Shown here piece after piece: positions 1 to 8,216 of a stretch of DNA of 10,976 bases (position 1 is the stretch's first letter; the number at the start of each line of letters is the position of its first letter). A program made the position numbers and the translations under genes. Source of the DNA: Acidobacteriaceae bacterium (GTDB lineage: Bacteria; Acidobacteriota; Terriglobia; Terriglobales; Acidobacteriaceae); assembly GCA_003162255.1 (NCBI GenBank), contig PMMJ01000170.1, positions 1-10,976 of the forward strand. Direction: 5' to 3'. The notes beneath the pieces are model-generated. The model had not been told where the DNA came from and searched no databases. It was given only the letters and a program-made list of their open reading frames with translations.

Positions 1-2496
1 GTCGTCGACAACTCGGTCGACGAAGCGCTAGCCGGTTACGCCGACAAAATCGACGTCACCATCCACCTCGATAATTCCATCACCGTAGTCGATAACGGAC
101 GCGGCATTCCCGTCGACAACATGGACATCGACGGCGAGAAAATTCCCGCCGCGCAGGTCGTCATGACCACGCTGCACGCTGGCGGTAAGTTCGACAGTAA
201 CTCCTACAAAGTTTCCGGAGGATTGCACGGCGTAGGTGTAAGTTGCGTTAACGCACTAAGCGAAGAGCTCGACCTGGAAATCTGGCGCGACGGTTTCACC
301 TGGGAGCAGACTTACTCGAAAGGCGAGCCCACCAGCAAACTCCGGAAAACCGGCGCGGCCAAGATCAAGACGGGCACCAAGGTTCACTTCGTGCCCGACA
401 AATCGATTTTCACCACCACCCTCGAATACAACTTCGACACCCTCTCGCAGCGCCTGCGCGAACTGGCATTCCTCAACAAGGGCCTGGTCATCACCCTCAC
501 CGACGAGCGCCAGACCGACTCCAAGACTAACGAAGCCAAGCGCGCCGAGTTCAAGTACAACGGCGGCATCGCCGAATTCATCAAGCACCTGAACCGCGGC
601 AAGCAGACGCTCCACGACAAACCGATCTACATGGAAGCCGACAAAGATCAGGTGCATATCGAGATCGGCTTGCAATACAACGACGCTTACTCCGAATCCG
701 TTTTTAGTTTTGCGAATAACATCAACACCGTCGATGGCGGCACGCATCTCTCCGGCTTCCGCACTTCGCTGACCCGCACCATCAACTACGCCGGACAGCA
801 GATGGGCTTGTTCAAAGACGTAAAAGAAAATCTCACCGGAGACGACGTTCGCGAAGGCCTGGTCGCCGTGATCAGCGTAAAGCTGCCGCAGCCACAGTTC
901 GAAGGCCAGACCAAAGGCAAGCTGAATTCCGACATAGCCGGCATAGTGCAGACCGTGGTCAATGAAAAGCTGGGCGCATTCTTCGAACAGAACACCGCCG
1001 TAGCCCGCAAGATTATCAACAAGGCCATCGACGCCGCCCGAGCGAGAGAAGCCGCCCGCAAGGCCCGCGACCTCACGCGCCGCAAAGGCGCGCTCGATGG
1101 CGGAGGACTTCCCGGCAAATTGGCCGACTGCTCCGAGCGTGATCCCAACCGCTGCGAGCTTTTCCTGGTCGAAGGAGAATCCGCAGGCGGCACCGCCAAA
1201 CAGGGCCGCGACCGACGCTTTCAGGCCATCCTCCCGCTCAAGGGAAAAATTCTAAACGTGGAAAAAGCGCGCTACGACAAGATGCTGGCCCACGAGGAAA
1301 TTCGCTGCCTGATCACTGCGCTGGGCACCGGCATTTCGAAAGAAGATTTCGATCCCACGAAAGTTCGCTACGGCAAAATTATTCTGATGACCGACGCCGA
1401 CGTCGACGGCTCGCACATCCGCACGCTGCTGTTGACGTTTTTCTTCCGCCACATGCAGGAACTGATCAAGCGCAGCAACGTCTACATCGCGCAGCCGCCG
1501 CTCTTCGGCATCCGGAAAGGCAAGTCGCACCAGTACATCAAGGACGAGAAAGAATTCGTCAAGGTCATGGTGAAGCGCGCCTCCGAAGGCCTCGTCATCC
1601 GCTACGGCGAAGGCGCCGCCAAGCTGGAAGGCGCGGCCCTGACTAAGTTCATCACCGTTCTGAACGAGTATCTCGGATTTCTCGACAAGCTAAACAAGCG
1701 CATACGCGAAGAGCAGATCACGACCCTGCTGCCTAAGTTGGACTTAGCCAAGCGGGCCGACTTCGAAGGCGACAAGAATACTCCGCCAAAGAAAATCGAG
1801 AAGCTCGAAAAAGAACTCAAGCGCCGGCAAAAGGACTTGAAGCTCAAGAGCGTGGAGACGCGCTTCGACGAAGAACATAATCTCTGGGCGCTGATCTTCG
1901 TGAACGCGCAGGGCGCCGAGCACATCGTCAACTGGGAACTGGCCGCGACCCCGGAATGCCGTCAGCTTATCGCCAAGTTCAAGCAGATCGAGCAGTATCT
2001 GGAGCCGCCCTTCGTGGTCGAGAGCGTCCCGAGACCCGCAAAGGCGAAGGCCAATGCGGATAAGACTGACGGCAAGAATGAAGACGCGAGCGAAGACGAA
2101 GTCGAAAGCAATGACGAAGCCGAGAACCTGAGCGCCTCCGAAAAGGAAGAAGCCGAAAAGGCGCAGAAGACGTCTGGCAAGCCGCCGGCGCTTAGAGTAA
2201 GAGCGAAAGAGCCCGAGATCGTCGAGAAAAATACTGCCCGCGAACTTTTCGACTACGTCTTAAACGAAGGCCGCAAAGAGTACACTGTCCAGCGTTACAA
2301 GGGCCTCGGAGAAATGACCGCCGAGCAGCTCTGGGAAACCACCATGGATCCCGAGCGCCGCACCCTCCTGCAAGTGAGGCTCGAAGACATAGCCGAGTGC
2401 GAAACCATCTTTACCACCCTGATGGGCGAAGACGTAGAAGCCCGCAGAAAATTCATCGAAGACAACGCGCTGGACGTGAAGAACTTGGATATCTAG
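1..2496 (+). CDS. gyrB: DNA gyrase subunit B, 5' truncated by window edge
   Basis: ATPase subunit of DNA gyrase (type IIA topoisomerase, partner GyrA), which introduces negative supercoils in the cytoplasm. Frame 1 is open from base 1, giving 831 visible residues; by comparison with E. coli GyrB about 40-45 N-terminal residues are missing. Visible in order: the GHKL ATPase motifs VVDNSVDEALAG (residues 1-12), NGRGIPV (32-38) and GGLHGVGVS (73-81); the transducer domain; the TOPRIM motifs EGESAGG (about 391-397) and DADVDGSHIRT (about 464-474); and the C-terminal QRYKGLGEM (about 764). A long insertion between the TOPRIM core and the C-terminal motif contains a Lys/Glu coiled-coil-like stretch and an acidic linker (about residues 585-740). 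The ending ALDVKNLDI and the CVNALS context favour GyrB over ParE. Upstream genes are not visible, so the operon cannot be judged; the downstream gene is convergent. Confidence 0.97.
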   Translation, partial: VVDNSVDEALAGYADKIDVTIHLDNSITVVDNGRGIPVDNMDIDGEKIPAAQVVMTTLHAGGKFDSNSYKVSGGLHGVGVSCVNALSEELDLEIWRDGFTWEQTYSKGEPTSKLRKTGAAKIKTGTKVHFVPDKSIFTTTLEYNFDTLSQRLRELAFLNKGLVITLTDERQTDSKTNEAKRAEFKYNGGIAEFIKHLNRGKQTLHDKPIYMEADKDQVHIEIGLQYNDAYSESVFSFANNINTVDGGTHLSGFRTSLTRTINYAGQQMGLFKDVKENLTGDDVREGLVAVISVKLPQPQFEGQTKGKLNSDIAGIVQTVVNEKLGAFFEQNTAVARKIINKAIDAARAREAARKARDLTRRKGALDGGGLPGKLADCSERDPNRCELFLVEGESAGGTAKQGRDRRFQAILPLKGKILNVEKARYDKMLAHEEIRCLITALGTGISKEDFDPTKVRYGKIILMTDADVDGSHIRTLLLTFFFRHMQELIKRSNVYIAQPPLFGIRKGKSHQYIKDEKEFVKVMVKRASEGLVIRYGEGAAKLEGAALTKFITVLNEYLGFLDKLNKRIREEQITTLLPKLDLAKRADFEGDKNTPPKKIEKLEKELKRRQKDLKLKSVETRFDEEHNLWALIFVNAQGAEHIVNWELAATPECRQLIAKFKQIEQYLEPPFVVESVPRPAKAKANADKTDGKNEDASEDEVESNDEAENLSASEKEEAEKAQKTSGKPPALRVRAKEPEIVEKNTARELFDYVLNEGRKEYTVQRYKGLGEMTAEQLWETTMDPERRTLLQVRLEDIAECETIFTTLMGEDVEARRKFIEDNALDVKNLDI

Positions 2497-2501
2497 GTTG
2501 T

Positions 2502-2526
2502 GTAGGGCGGGCGCCCTCGCCCGTCC
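2502..2526. repeat. Single REP-like palindrome after gyrB
   Basis: A 9-bp GC-rich stem (2505-2513 with 2518-2526, one G-U pair) around a 4-nt loop lies 5 bp past the gyrB stop. No T-tract follows on the + strand, so it is not a standard intrinsic terminator, though it may protect the 3' end of the message. Aligned by eye to the elements at 5889 and 8217 it shares the frame GTnGnGCGGnCnCnCT, so I group it with that repeat family. The remaining gap to 2700 shows no gene or clear signal apart from a short dyad TGAGT-n4-ACTCA at 2690-2703. Confidence 0.55.
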
Positions 2527-2700
2527 AAGTCGAGCGGTTAAACGGCTTCCAGTCGTCGCTGATGAAGAGAAGGCGAGCGATAATCCGAGTTGACATCATC
2601 GGTTATAATAAGAAACAGTCGATAGCCCAGCGTGGCTGTAGTGGAAATTTTTGCTAAGTTCTTTGAAATCTGGATTTTGAGCGACGTAGTGAGTCGTAAC

Positions 2701-3873
2701 TCATTGATTCGAACGGACGATAGTTCTGAGAAGTGACCATAACTCCTTTGTTGTCAAGATTTTGCCTTTAACTCCTTTAAGCCCAAAGATCTGGCGGGAA
2801 TTTCCTGCTAACCCGATGATTCTAATAGATAGGGGGGAGGGGGGAGGGGTGCCAGAGACACCGTACTTCACCCCCGGATACGCCCGGTCAAATAAGACCC
2901 ACAGGGCTCCGATCACGACGAAAACCAGGTAGCTGCCCTCCGGACCAACCGAGCCGCCCGTTAGCCATTCGGGACCGTGCAGGCTGGAGTTGATCAGGTG
3001 TCCGGGCAAAATCGCGCCGCTGTCGGGAACGGAGTACAGATAGCTCTCGCCCCAATCCCATGCCATGTGAAAGCCAATGGCCCACCATAGATCGCCCGTC
3101 CGGCGCAGCGTCAGGCATAAAAAAAAGCCAATCATTCCCGCCGCTACCAGCCCAGTCTTCGCTTCGCCCGGATTGCCGCCGTGGATGTATCCGAACAGCG
3201 CCGACAGAAGCGCCGCCGCCGGCCAGAAATTCATTCCCCGCGAGAGCACCCACTGCGAGTAGCCGCGCATCAGGAAATCCTCAAAGAATCCCGTCAGCAG
3301 AAAAAGCACGGCGTAAAACGCGGCAAATTTCCAGATGCGCGCGCCGTGCAAAACCAGCGCGCCGAACTCAAACGCGCCCACGCCGCGCAACGCCAGCATC
3401 AGAACGCTCAGTGACCCGATTCCCCACAGCGTCCCCACCCAGAAGTTTCGCCCAAAGGCGCGCCGAGCAGGCAAGCCGAAGTCGCCGAAGGGCCGGTTTT
3501 CAATGCGGGCCATCACGAAGCCAGGCAAGATCGCGGCCAGCATCATGCTGGCTTCGATCATCATGCGCCACCAGAGGACGCTTACATGCGACCGGAGCGA
3601 CAATACCAACCAGCCTTCCAATTGAAAAATGACAAACCCCATGGCCAGGTAAACCAGCCAGCGCGTGCCCGGATACATTCCCTTGGCGCCGAGAAAAACA
3701 TCGCGCAAAGGAAACTCGCGGCGCGTGCCCGTCGTTGATAGAGACGACGATTCAGGCAACAACGGAGACGCCGGTAACGACTCCGGTGAAGATGAAGACG
3801 CAGCCAGCTTTGCGTCATCCGCGACTGGCGGCTCCGGCTCGGCGGAAGAAGGGGACAACGGTTTGGTATCCAT
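2701..3873 (-). CDS. CPBP-family intramembrane metalloprotease (CAAX protease/Abi-like)
   Basis: Predicted polytopic membrane protein of 390 residues. Residues 1-55 are a Pro/Ser/Glu-rich, probably disordered N-terminus without a signal peptide. Hydrophobic segments follow at about 72-92, 103-122, 143-162, 182-196, 214-230, 240-256 and 312-328. The three CPBP (Rce1/Abi) motifs are present: E198-D-F-L-M-R203 (the family's EExxxR with the second Glu as Asp), F227-G-Y-I-H231 (FxxxH) and H269-M-A-W-D273 (HxxxN/D). Known members cleave within the membrane (prenyl-protein processing, bacteriocin self-immunity, regulation); the substrate here cannot be inferred. The last 50 residues or so (from G341), including a run PPPSPLS over a G-rich stretch, look unlike the rest and may be a non-conserved extension. 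It converges on gyrB and diverges from the gene at 3901 with only 27 bp between start codons; no good ribosome binding site is visible. Confidence 0.85.
   Translation of the reverse strand: MDTKPLSPSSAEPEPPVADDAKLAASSSSPESLPASPLLPESSSLSTTGTRREFPLRDVFLGAKGMYPGTRWLVYLAMGFVIFQLEGWLVLSLRSHVSVLWWRMMIEASMMLAAILPGFVMARIENRPFGDFGLPARRAFGRNFWVGTLWGIGSLSVLMLALRGVGAFEFGALVLHGARIWKFAAFYAVLFLLTGFFEDFLMRGYSQWVLSRGMNFWPAAALLSALFGYIHGGNPGEAKTGLVAAGMIGFFLCLTLRRTGDLWWAIGFHMAWDWGESYLYSVPDSGAILPGHLINSSLHGPEWLTGGSVGPEGSYLVFVVIGALWVLFDRAYPGVKYGVSGTPPPSPLSIRIIGLAGNSRQIFGLKGVKGKILTTKELWSLLRTIVRSNQ
2832..2849 (+). other. G-rich tract with G-quadruplex potential
   Basis: The + strand reads G6-A-G6-A-G4, which can supply four or more G-tracts with 1-nt loops. 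It lies inside the 3' end of the CPBP gene on the non-template (C-rich mRNA) side, so a quadruplex would form in DNA rather than in the mRNA. Folding is an inference from the pattern. Confidence 0.5.
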
Positions 3874-3900
3874 CTTTAGTTATCCAACGCTGTCCCGGAC

Positions 3901-5175
3901 ATGGTAAAACACTCGGTCCCCTCTGTTGCGCAAATGTTGCGACGATTTCTTCACTCCGATGCTTTCCGCGGTCCGCAATTTGCGGCGGCAGCGCTGCTGC
4001 TCGCCTATCTTCTGCAGTGTTGCTGGCTGGTACGGGTGCAGACGCTGCATGACTTGGCGCCGAACTCCGACCAGGCTCTTCGCATCTATCAGGGTCTCGA
4101 GCAGTGGAAAAGCGGCGTCATTGCGGGAACTCCCGAAGCGCTGGGCTCGAAAGTCGCCGCCGGTGGGCCTTCTGCGAGCCGGGACAGCCATCTCCGCGTG
4201 CGCGACGGTTACGATCAAGACCGCTCGCCGCTCTACTATCTCGTCGCCGCCGCGCCGCTTCTGTTGCGTCCCGGTTCGTGGTTGTCGAGTTCTCTTCAGC
4301 CGTTTCTGGCTGCGGCGCCTTACATGTTCTTCGGCGTCATGCTTGGGGCCTCGCTTTGGTACGTGGCGCGCCGGCTGTACGGCAATGCTGGCGGATACAT
4401 CGCGCTCGCACTCTACTGCTTTTCTCCCGCCATGATCGTGAACGTGGCCGGAGCCCAGAGTCTGGGTGAAATGGGCGCAGTGTGGGGAGCATTCGGAACC
4501 GTGTTTACCGCAATTGCAGTGGCGCACACACTCTACGCTCCCCGCGAAGTTGTGCTCTGGAACTGGCGTCGCATTCTGCTGCTGGGGTTGTCTCTGGCGC
4601 TGGCAGCGGGCAACCAGTTCTCTCTGGTAGTGCTGGCGCTGGTGACTTTGCCGCTCATGCTCTGGGTGGCGCCAGTGCGGCCGCGCGCTGTGTTTGCGAT
4701 CTGGATCACCGCGATCGCAGTTGCCCTGGTACTGCTACTTAGCGCCTACCTTTTCCACCCAGCATTGTTCTGGCAAGGAATGTTACATGCGCGCTGGCTG
4801 AACTTTGAACCCGCCGCGTTTAGGATGTCGGCGTCCTACCGCAACGCATGGCAAACGATCTTTGCCGGCAGCCCTCCGCTGATGCTCGCCCTGCCCGTGG
4901 CGCTCATCGCATACCTCGGATGGAAGCGCGCCCGGTACTTCGGCAACACCGCGCCTCTCCTGATCGCGGCATTGTTGCTCATTTTGGCCCTGGGTGCTCC
5001 CAGTTTTCCGGGGCGAGGATTTCACTTGACCCTGCTGGTATTCCTTTTCGTCTTCGTCAGCGGGGTGTTCGCAGATCTGCTGGAGACTCGGCAGAGCCTG
5101 CCGGTGACGGCTGGCCTGTGTGGATTGCTGAGCGCCTCTGCTGTCTGGAACCTGGTCCAGTTGTGGCGTGTGTGA
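3901..5175 (+). CDS. Polytopic membrane protein, GT-C glycosyltransferase-like (ArnT/PMT type), function unknown
   Basis: 424 residues dominated by hydrophobic helices: about 26-46, 111-124, 138-157, 164-181, 192-212, 225-256, 264-286, 327-340, 350-366, 374-392 and 402-420. The first large extracytoplasmic loop (about 47-110) holds charged residues including S56-D57-Q and D105-Q-D107-R-S-P-L-Y-Y, followed by a hydrophobic run. This architecture, an acidic first periplasmic loop ending in a 'PLYY' segment before the second helix, is typical of GT-C glycosyltransferases that use polyprenyl-phosphate sugars. The match is architectural only, and the catalytic Asp is not assigned. No Shine-Dalgarno sequence precedes ATG 3901. 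A second in-frame ATG at 3934 (residue 12) would leave more room for a promoter between this gene and the divergent protease. The gene at 5223 follows after 47 bp on the same strand. Confidence 0.7.
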   Translation: MVKHSVPSVAQMLRRFLHSDAFRGPQFAAAALLLAYLLQCCWLVRVQTLHDLAPNSDQALRIYQGLEQWKSGVIAGTPEALGSKVAAGGPSASRDSHLRVRDGYDQDRSPLYYLVAAAPLLLRPGSWLSSSLQPFLAAAPYMFFGVMLGASLWYVARRLYGNAGGYIALALYCFSPAMIVNVAGAQSLGEMGAVWGAFGTVFTAIAVAHTLYAPREVVLWNWRRILLLGLSLALAAGNQFSLVVLALVTLPLMLWVAPVRPRAVFAIWITAIAVALVLLLSAYLFHPALFWQGMLHARWLNFEPAAFRMSASYRNAWQTIFAGSPPLMLALPVALIAYLGWKRARYFGNTAPLLIAALLLILALGAPSFPGRGFHLTLLVFLFVFVSGVFADLLETRQSLPVTAGLCGLLSASAVWNLVQLWRV

Positions 5176-5187
5176 TCTCCGCACGGG

Positions 5188-5216
5188 TTAAAATGACTCT
5201 ATTACACTCGCAAGGA
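5188..5216 (+). promoter_or_regulatory. Possible -10 element and ribosome binding site for the gene at 5223
   Basis: TTAAAAT (5188-5194) resembles a -10 hexamer about 29 bp before the start codon, but no good -35 lies 16-18 bp upstream of it. AAGGA (5212-5216) is a clear Shine-Dalgarno sequence 6 nt before ATG 5223. The ribosome site is well supported; the promoter is a weak inference, and the gene could instead be co-transcribed with 3901-5175. Confidence 0.4.
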
Positions 5217-5222
5217 TCGACT

Positions 5223-5885
5223 ATGAGCACACCGACCCCGACTCCGATATCGAAGACGATCTACGTGACGCGCACCGGCCTCCCGCTCAGTTTCACGTTC
5301 GAATGGCCTTTCCGACACGCCACGTCGGGCGCGGACTTTGACGTTCTGCACGCGGCGATCACGCTGGAAAACTCCGGCGGCTTGCGGGCGCTCGTGGCCG
5401 TGAATCTTTCGGTTACGCTGCGGGAAGTGCTGCCTTCGCTTGAGCCGAAAGACACGGAAGCTCCAATCATCAATGCTTTGCGCAAGGAGGTGGACCGCAA
5501 GCAAACGGAGTTCGTGAAATCCGGCAAGCTGGTGCCGCTACCTTTCTCCAGCCGCCACTACAGCTTCAAACTTAAGAAGTGGGTTTTCGGCGCTGCCAGT
5601 GACGAAGAGATCACACGTATGATCGAGCGCAAAGTGTACTGGCAGACGCGTCTGGTTGGCGGAGATGTGTGGCTGGGCGATCCGACCGAGGCTCTCTACC
5701 TCGATACCAGCAGCGATCACATTGTCGAAATTGCTGCTGGACTGGCGCAGCAGGGACTCTTCACCATGGCTCGGCGTTACGCTGCAGCGCTTCCCGCTCT
5801 GATGGATCAAAAAGGGCGCTTCGAATCTGAGATGGCCGTAGCCCTTCAACAACTGGAAGATAAGCACGCCTTCGAGCGCGGCTAG
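5223..5885 (+). CDS. Hypothetical cytosolic protein (220 aa)
   Basis: I do not recognise a named family. The start ATG at 5223 is chosen because AAGGA sits 6 nt upstream; the same frame stays open far upstream, but those codons are the shadow of the preceding gene. The 220-residue product has a Thr/Pro-rich N-terminus (residues 1-12) and no signal peptide or membrane helix. A mixed alpha/beta first half includes a hydrophobic strand (LRALVAVNLSVTLREVL), the centre is basic and aromatic (SSRHYSFKLKKWVFG), and the C-terminal part is helical (about 165-218, ending QQLEDKHAFERG). The gene follows the GT-C-like protein by 47 bp on the same strand, so co-transcription is possible; no shared function can be inferred. 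Its stop lies 3 bp before the inverted-repeat element at 5889. Confidence 0.8.
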   Translation: MSTPTPTPISKTIYVTRTGLPLSFTFEWPFRHATSGADFDVLHAAITLENSGGLRALVAVNLSVTLREVLPSLEPKDTEAPIINALRKEVDRKQTEFVKSGKLVPLPFSSRHYSFKLKKWVFGAASDEEITRMIERKVYWQTRLVGGDVWLGDPTEALYLDTSSDHIVEIAAGLAQQGLFTMARRYAAALPALMDQKGRFESEMAVALQQLEDKHAFERG

Positions 5886-5888
5886 ACC

Positions 5889-6033
5889 GTGGAGCGGACG
5901 CTCTTGTCTGCTCCTTTGATCTCGATTTTGATCCTGGGTTCTGACTTCGTGTTCGATCTCGAACGCCGTTGACCTCGATTCCCCGATTGCTGGAATCGAC
6001 GTGAAAAGCAGCGGATAAGAGTGTCCGCTCCAC
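5889..6033. repeat. REPIN-like inverted pair of REP sequences (145 bp)
   Basis: The left arm 5889-5912 and right arm 6010-6033 are 24-nt inverted copies. Between the arms 21 positions are Watson-Crick and the other three are all G-U compatible, so a transcript could form an uninterrupted 24-bp stem. Pairing continues after a mismatch (5914-5917 with 6005-6008, then 5922-5927 with 5994-5999). The interior carries a further small hairpin (GATTCC…GGAATC). The element fills the space between the convergent genes ending at 5885 and 6044, the usual position of REP/REPIN sequences. No transposase or RAYT gene is in the window. It could also act as a bidirectional terminator or mRNA 3'-end stabiliser. 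Confidence 0.75.
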
Positions 6034-6043
6034 TCCAGCCGAA

Positions 6044-8080
6044 CTACCACACACGGCAAGCGTTCTCCCGCACCATTGGCTGGCCTGGCTTGCAGTGAAA
6101 TGCGTCGCGAAATTCCTTCATGTTCGCCGCCACGCCATTCGCTCTATACTTCTCTGGCGAGTGGGGATCCACGGTCGCCCGCAGCCGCTTGTTTTCATTG
6201 CGCTCGTTCGTGCACCAGCTTTGCCCATAGGCGACAAAGAAGCGCTGCTCCGGCGTCAACCCGTCCAACGGTTCGAGCTTTTGATCCTTCGTGTCTTCCT
6301 TCCATGCCAGATAGGCCAGGAGCGTTCCGCCGAGGTCCGCCAGATCCTCGCCGTTGGTCAGTTTGCCGTTGATCTTGATGTCGTCGATGATGGTGTATCC
6401 GGAATACTGATCGACCACGCACTGGGCACGCTGCTCAAACTCCTTGCGGTCGGCATCCGTCCACCAGTTGCGTAAATTGCCCTGCGCGTCGAACTGGCTG
6501 CCCTCGTCGTCAAAGGCATGCGTGAGCTCGTGGCCCATGGTGGCGCCGGTGTCGCCATAGTTGGGAGCGGCGTCGGACAGCGCGCTAAACAGCGGGGGCT
6601 GCAGCACTCCTGCGGGAAAATTGATGTCGTTTCTCTGCGGATCGTAATCCGCATTGACGGTGGGCGGCGTCATGTCCCACTCCTTGCGATCCACCGGCTT
6701 GCCGATTTTCGCGAGCCAGCGGTGAAACTCGAACCAGGACGCGCGTTCCGAGTTTCCAATTTCGTCTCCGCGCACGATCTCCAGCGAACTGTAGTCGCGC
6801 CAGGTGTCGGGATAACCGATCTTGTTCGCAATCGCACGCAACTTCGTGAGCGCCTGCTCCTTGGTCGCCGCTCCCATCCAGGGCAGAGCCTGGATCTCGC
6901 TCTGCATGGCCGCTTCGACCTCTTGCACAATTTTCAGCGCTGCCTGTTTCGCCTGCGGACTGAAGTACCTCGCTACATACGCCTGGCCCAACGCTTCTCC
7001 CAGGTCGTTGTCGACGTCATTGGTGCAGCGCTTCCAGCGGGGCGGAAGTTCCTCCTGTCCGCGCAGAGTCTTGCCGTAGAAATTAAAGTTTTCTTTCACG
7101 AATGCCGCGGACAGGCTCAGGGCCGCATCGTGCGTCGCATGCCAGCGCAGATAGGTCTTCCAGTCTGACAAACTTTCCTTTTCGATCTCTTCACTCATGA
7201 CATGGAAATAGTCCGGCGTCACCACGTTCAGCGACGCGAGCGATCCCACGCCGATTTTTGTGAAATACGCGTTCCAGCCGAAAGTGGGCGCCAGTTTTCC
7301 CAGATCCTCCACGGTCATTTTGTGATAGAGCTTGGGCGGATCTCGGCGTTCGACGCGGGTCATCTGGCCCTTGGCTAACGCCGTCTCGATGCGCATCACC
7401 GTCGCTGCTTCCGTGGCCGCGTCGGCCGGCTTGTCTCCGAGCAGCGCAAACATGTTGGCGACGTGCGCCAGGTAAGCCTCGCGCAGCTTTTGGGACTCGG
7501 GATCATCCTTAAGATAATAATCAAGGTCTTGCAGGCCGAGTCCGCCCTGGTCGGCCTCGGCGATCACGTGCGTAGAGTCCTTGAAGTCCTGATTCGAACG
7601 GAACGTGAACAGGGTTCCGCCGCCGTAGAGCGAAGGCGGAAATTGCGCGGTCGCGGCATACTCCGCGAGATCCTGCTTCGACTTCAGACCGGCGATGCGC
7701 TCCAGTTGCGGCAACAGAGGCTTGGCGCCAAGCTTCTCAATGGCTGCCTCGTCCATGCACGACGCGTAGTAGTCGCCGATCTTCTGGGTCACGGCATCGC
7801 GCGTGGCGCTGGTTTTCGCCGCTTTTTCCAGAATCGCTCTCAACTGCGCGCGGTTTTCGTCCTCGAGCTTGCCGTACGTGCTCCAACTCGATTGGTCAGG
7901 CGGAATCGGATTCTTCTTGATCCAACCGCCGCAAGAGTAAGTGTAGAAATCCACGCACGGGTCAATGGTTCTATCCATTGCGGAAACATCGAGCACCGGT
8001 GCGGACGAAGAGTTTTGGGCACAGGCTGGCAGAACGTACCAAAGTACCGCCAGCAGCAGAGCGGAGATTTTCCAGTTCAT
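6044..8080 (-). CDS. Secreted M13-family zinc metallopeptidase (neprilysin/PepO-like)
   Basis: 678 residues, the normal length for bacterial M13 enzymes, which cleave oligopeptides outside the cytoplasm. Residues 1-21 form a signal peptide (MNWK, a hydrophobic core, then ACA before Q22) consistent with signal peptidase I. A Cys at 20 gives a poor lipobox (L-P-A-C), so a lipoprotein is less likely. The zinc site is H517-E-L-T-H521 with third ligand E578 in NGEDLADLGG, and D582 follows as in neprilysin. H640 in DPHSPEKYR corresponds to the transition-state histidine. The ending CRVW is the family's terminal signature. The substrate-binding NAYY motif reads N476-A-D-Y479, with Asp for the first Tyr. 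The start ATG is at 8078-8080; no Shine-Dalgarno sequence is evident. The gene stands alone, flanked on each side by a REPIN-like element. Confidence 0.95.
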   Translation of the reverse strand: MNWKISALLLAVLWYVLPACAQNSSSAPVLDVSAMDRTIDPCVDFYTYSCGGWIKKNPIPPDQSSWSTYGKLEDENRAQLRAILEKAAKTSATRDAVTQKIGDYYASCMDEAAIEKLGAKPLLPQLERIAGLKSKQDLAEYAATAQFPPSLYGGGTLFTFRSNQDFKDSTHVIAEADQGGLGLQDLDYYLKDDPESQKLREAYLAHVANMFALLGDKPADAATEAATVMRIETALAKGQMTRVERRDPPKLYHKMTVEDLGKLAPTFGWNAYFTKIGVGSLASLNVVTPDYFHVMSEEIEKESLSDWKTYLRWHATHDAALSLSAAFVKENFNFYGKTLRGQEELPPRWKRCTNDVDNDLGEALGQAYVARYFSPQAKQAALKIVQEVEAAMQSEIQALPWMGAATKEQALTKLRAIANKIGYPDTWRDYSSLEIVRGDEIGNSERASWFEFHRWLAKIGKPVDRKEWDMTPPTVNADYDPQRNDINFPAGVLQPPLFSALSDAAPNYGDTGATMGHELTHAFDDEGSQFDAQGNLRNWWTDADRKEFEQRAQCVVDQYSGYTIIDDIKINGKLTNGEDLADLGGTLLAYLAWKEDTKDQKLEPLDGLTPEQRFFVAYGQSWCTNERNENKRLRATVDPHSPEKYRANGVAANMKEFRDAFHCKPGQPMVRENACRVW

Positions 8081-8216
8081 AGGTTTTTTGGCGCGCGAAG
8101 TTGCTCTCTGAGATTATCGCTTCGTTCAAAACTTATCCAGCGTCAATGACCCGTTGGTCCAAGTAGTCAGACGTTGGCACGGAGTTTTGGTTAGGGGGCT
8201 TCCGACAAAAAGCGGG

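Noticed and set aside
256..747. Long antisense ORFs inside gyrB and the M13 gene
   Set aside because: High GC leaves antisense frames open; the conserved motifs are all on the annotated strand.
2590..2609. TTGACA followed by TATAAT between gyrB and the CPBP gene
   Set aside because: Both hexamers match consensus, but the spacing is only 8 bp, and no + strand gene follows.
2397..2657. 86-codon ORF running from inside the gyrB 3' end into the intergenic gap
   Set aside because: It starts within conserved gyrB coding sequence in another frame, has no recognisable motif, and crosses the REP-like hairpin; it is a shadow.
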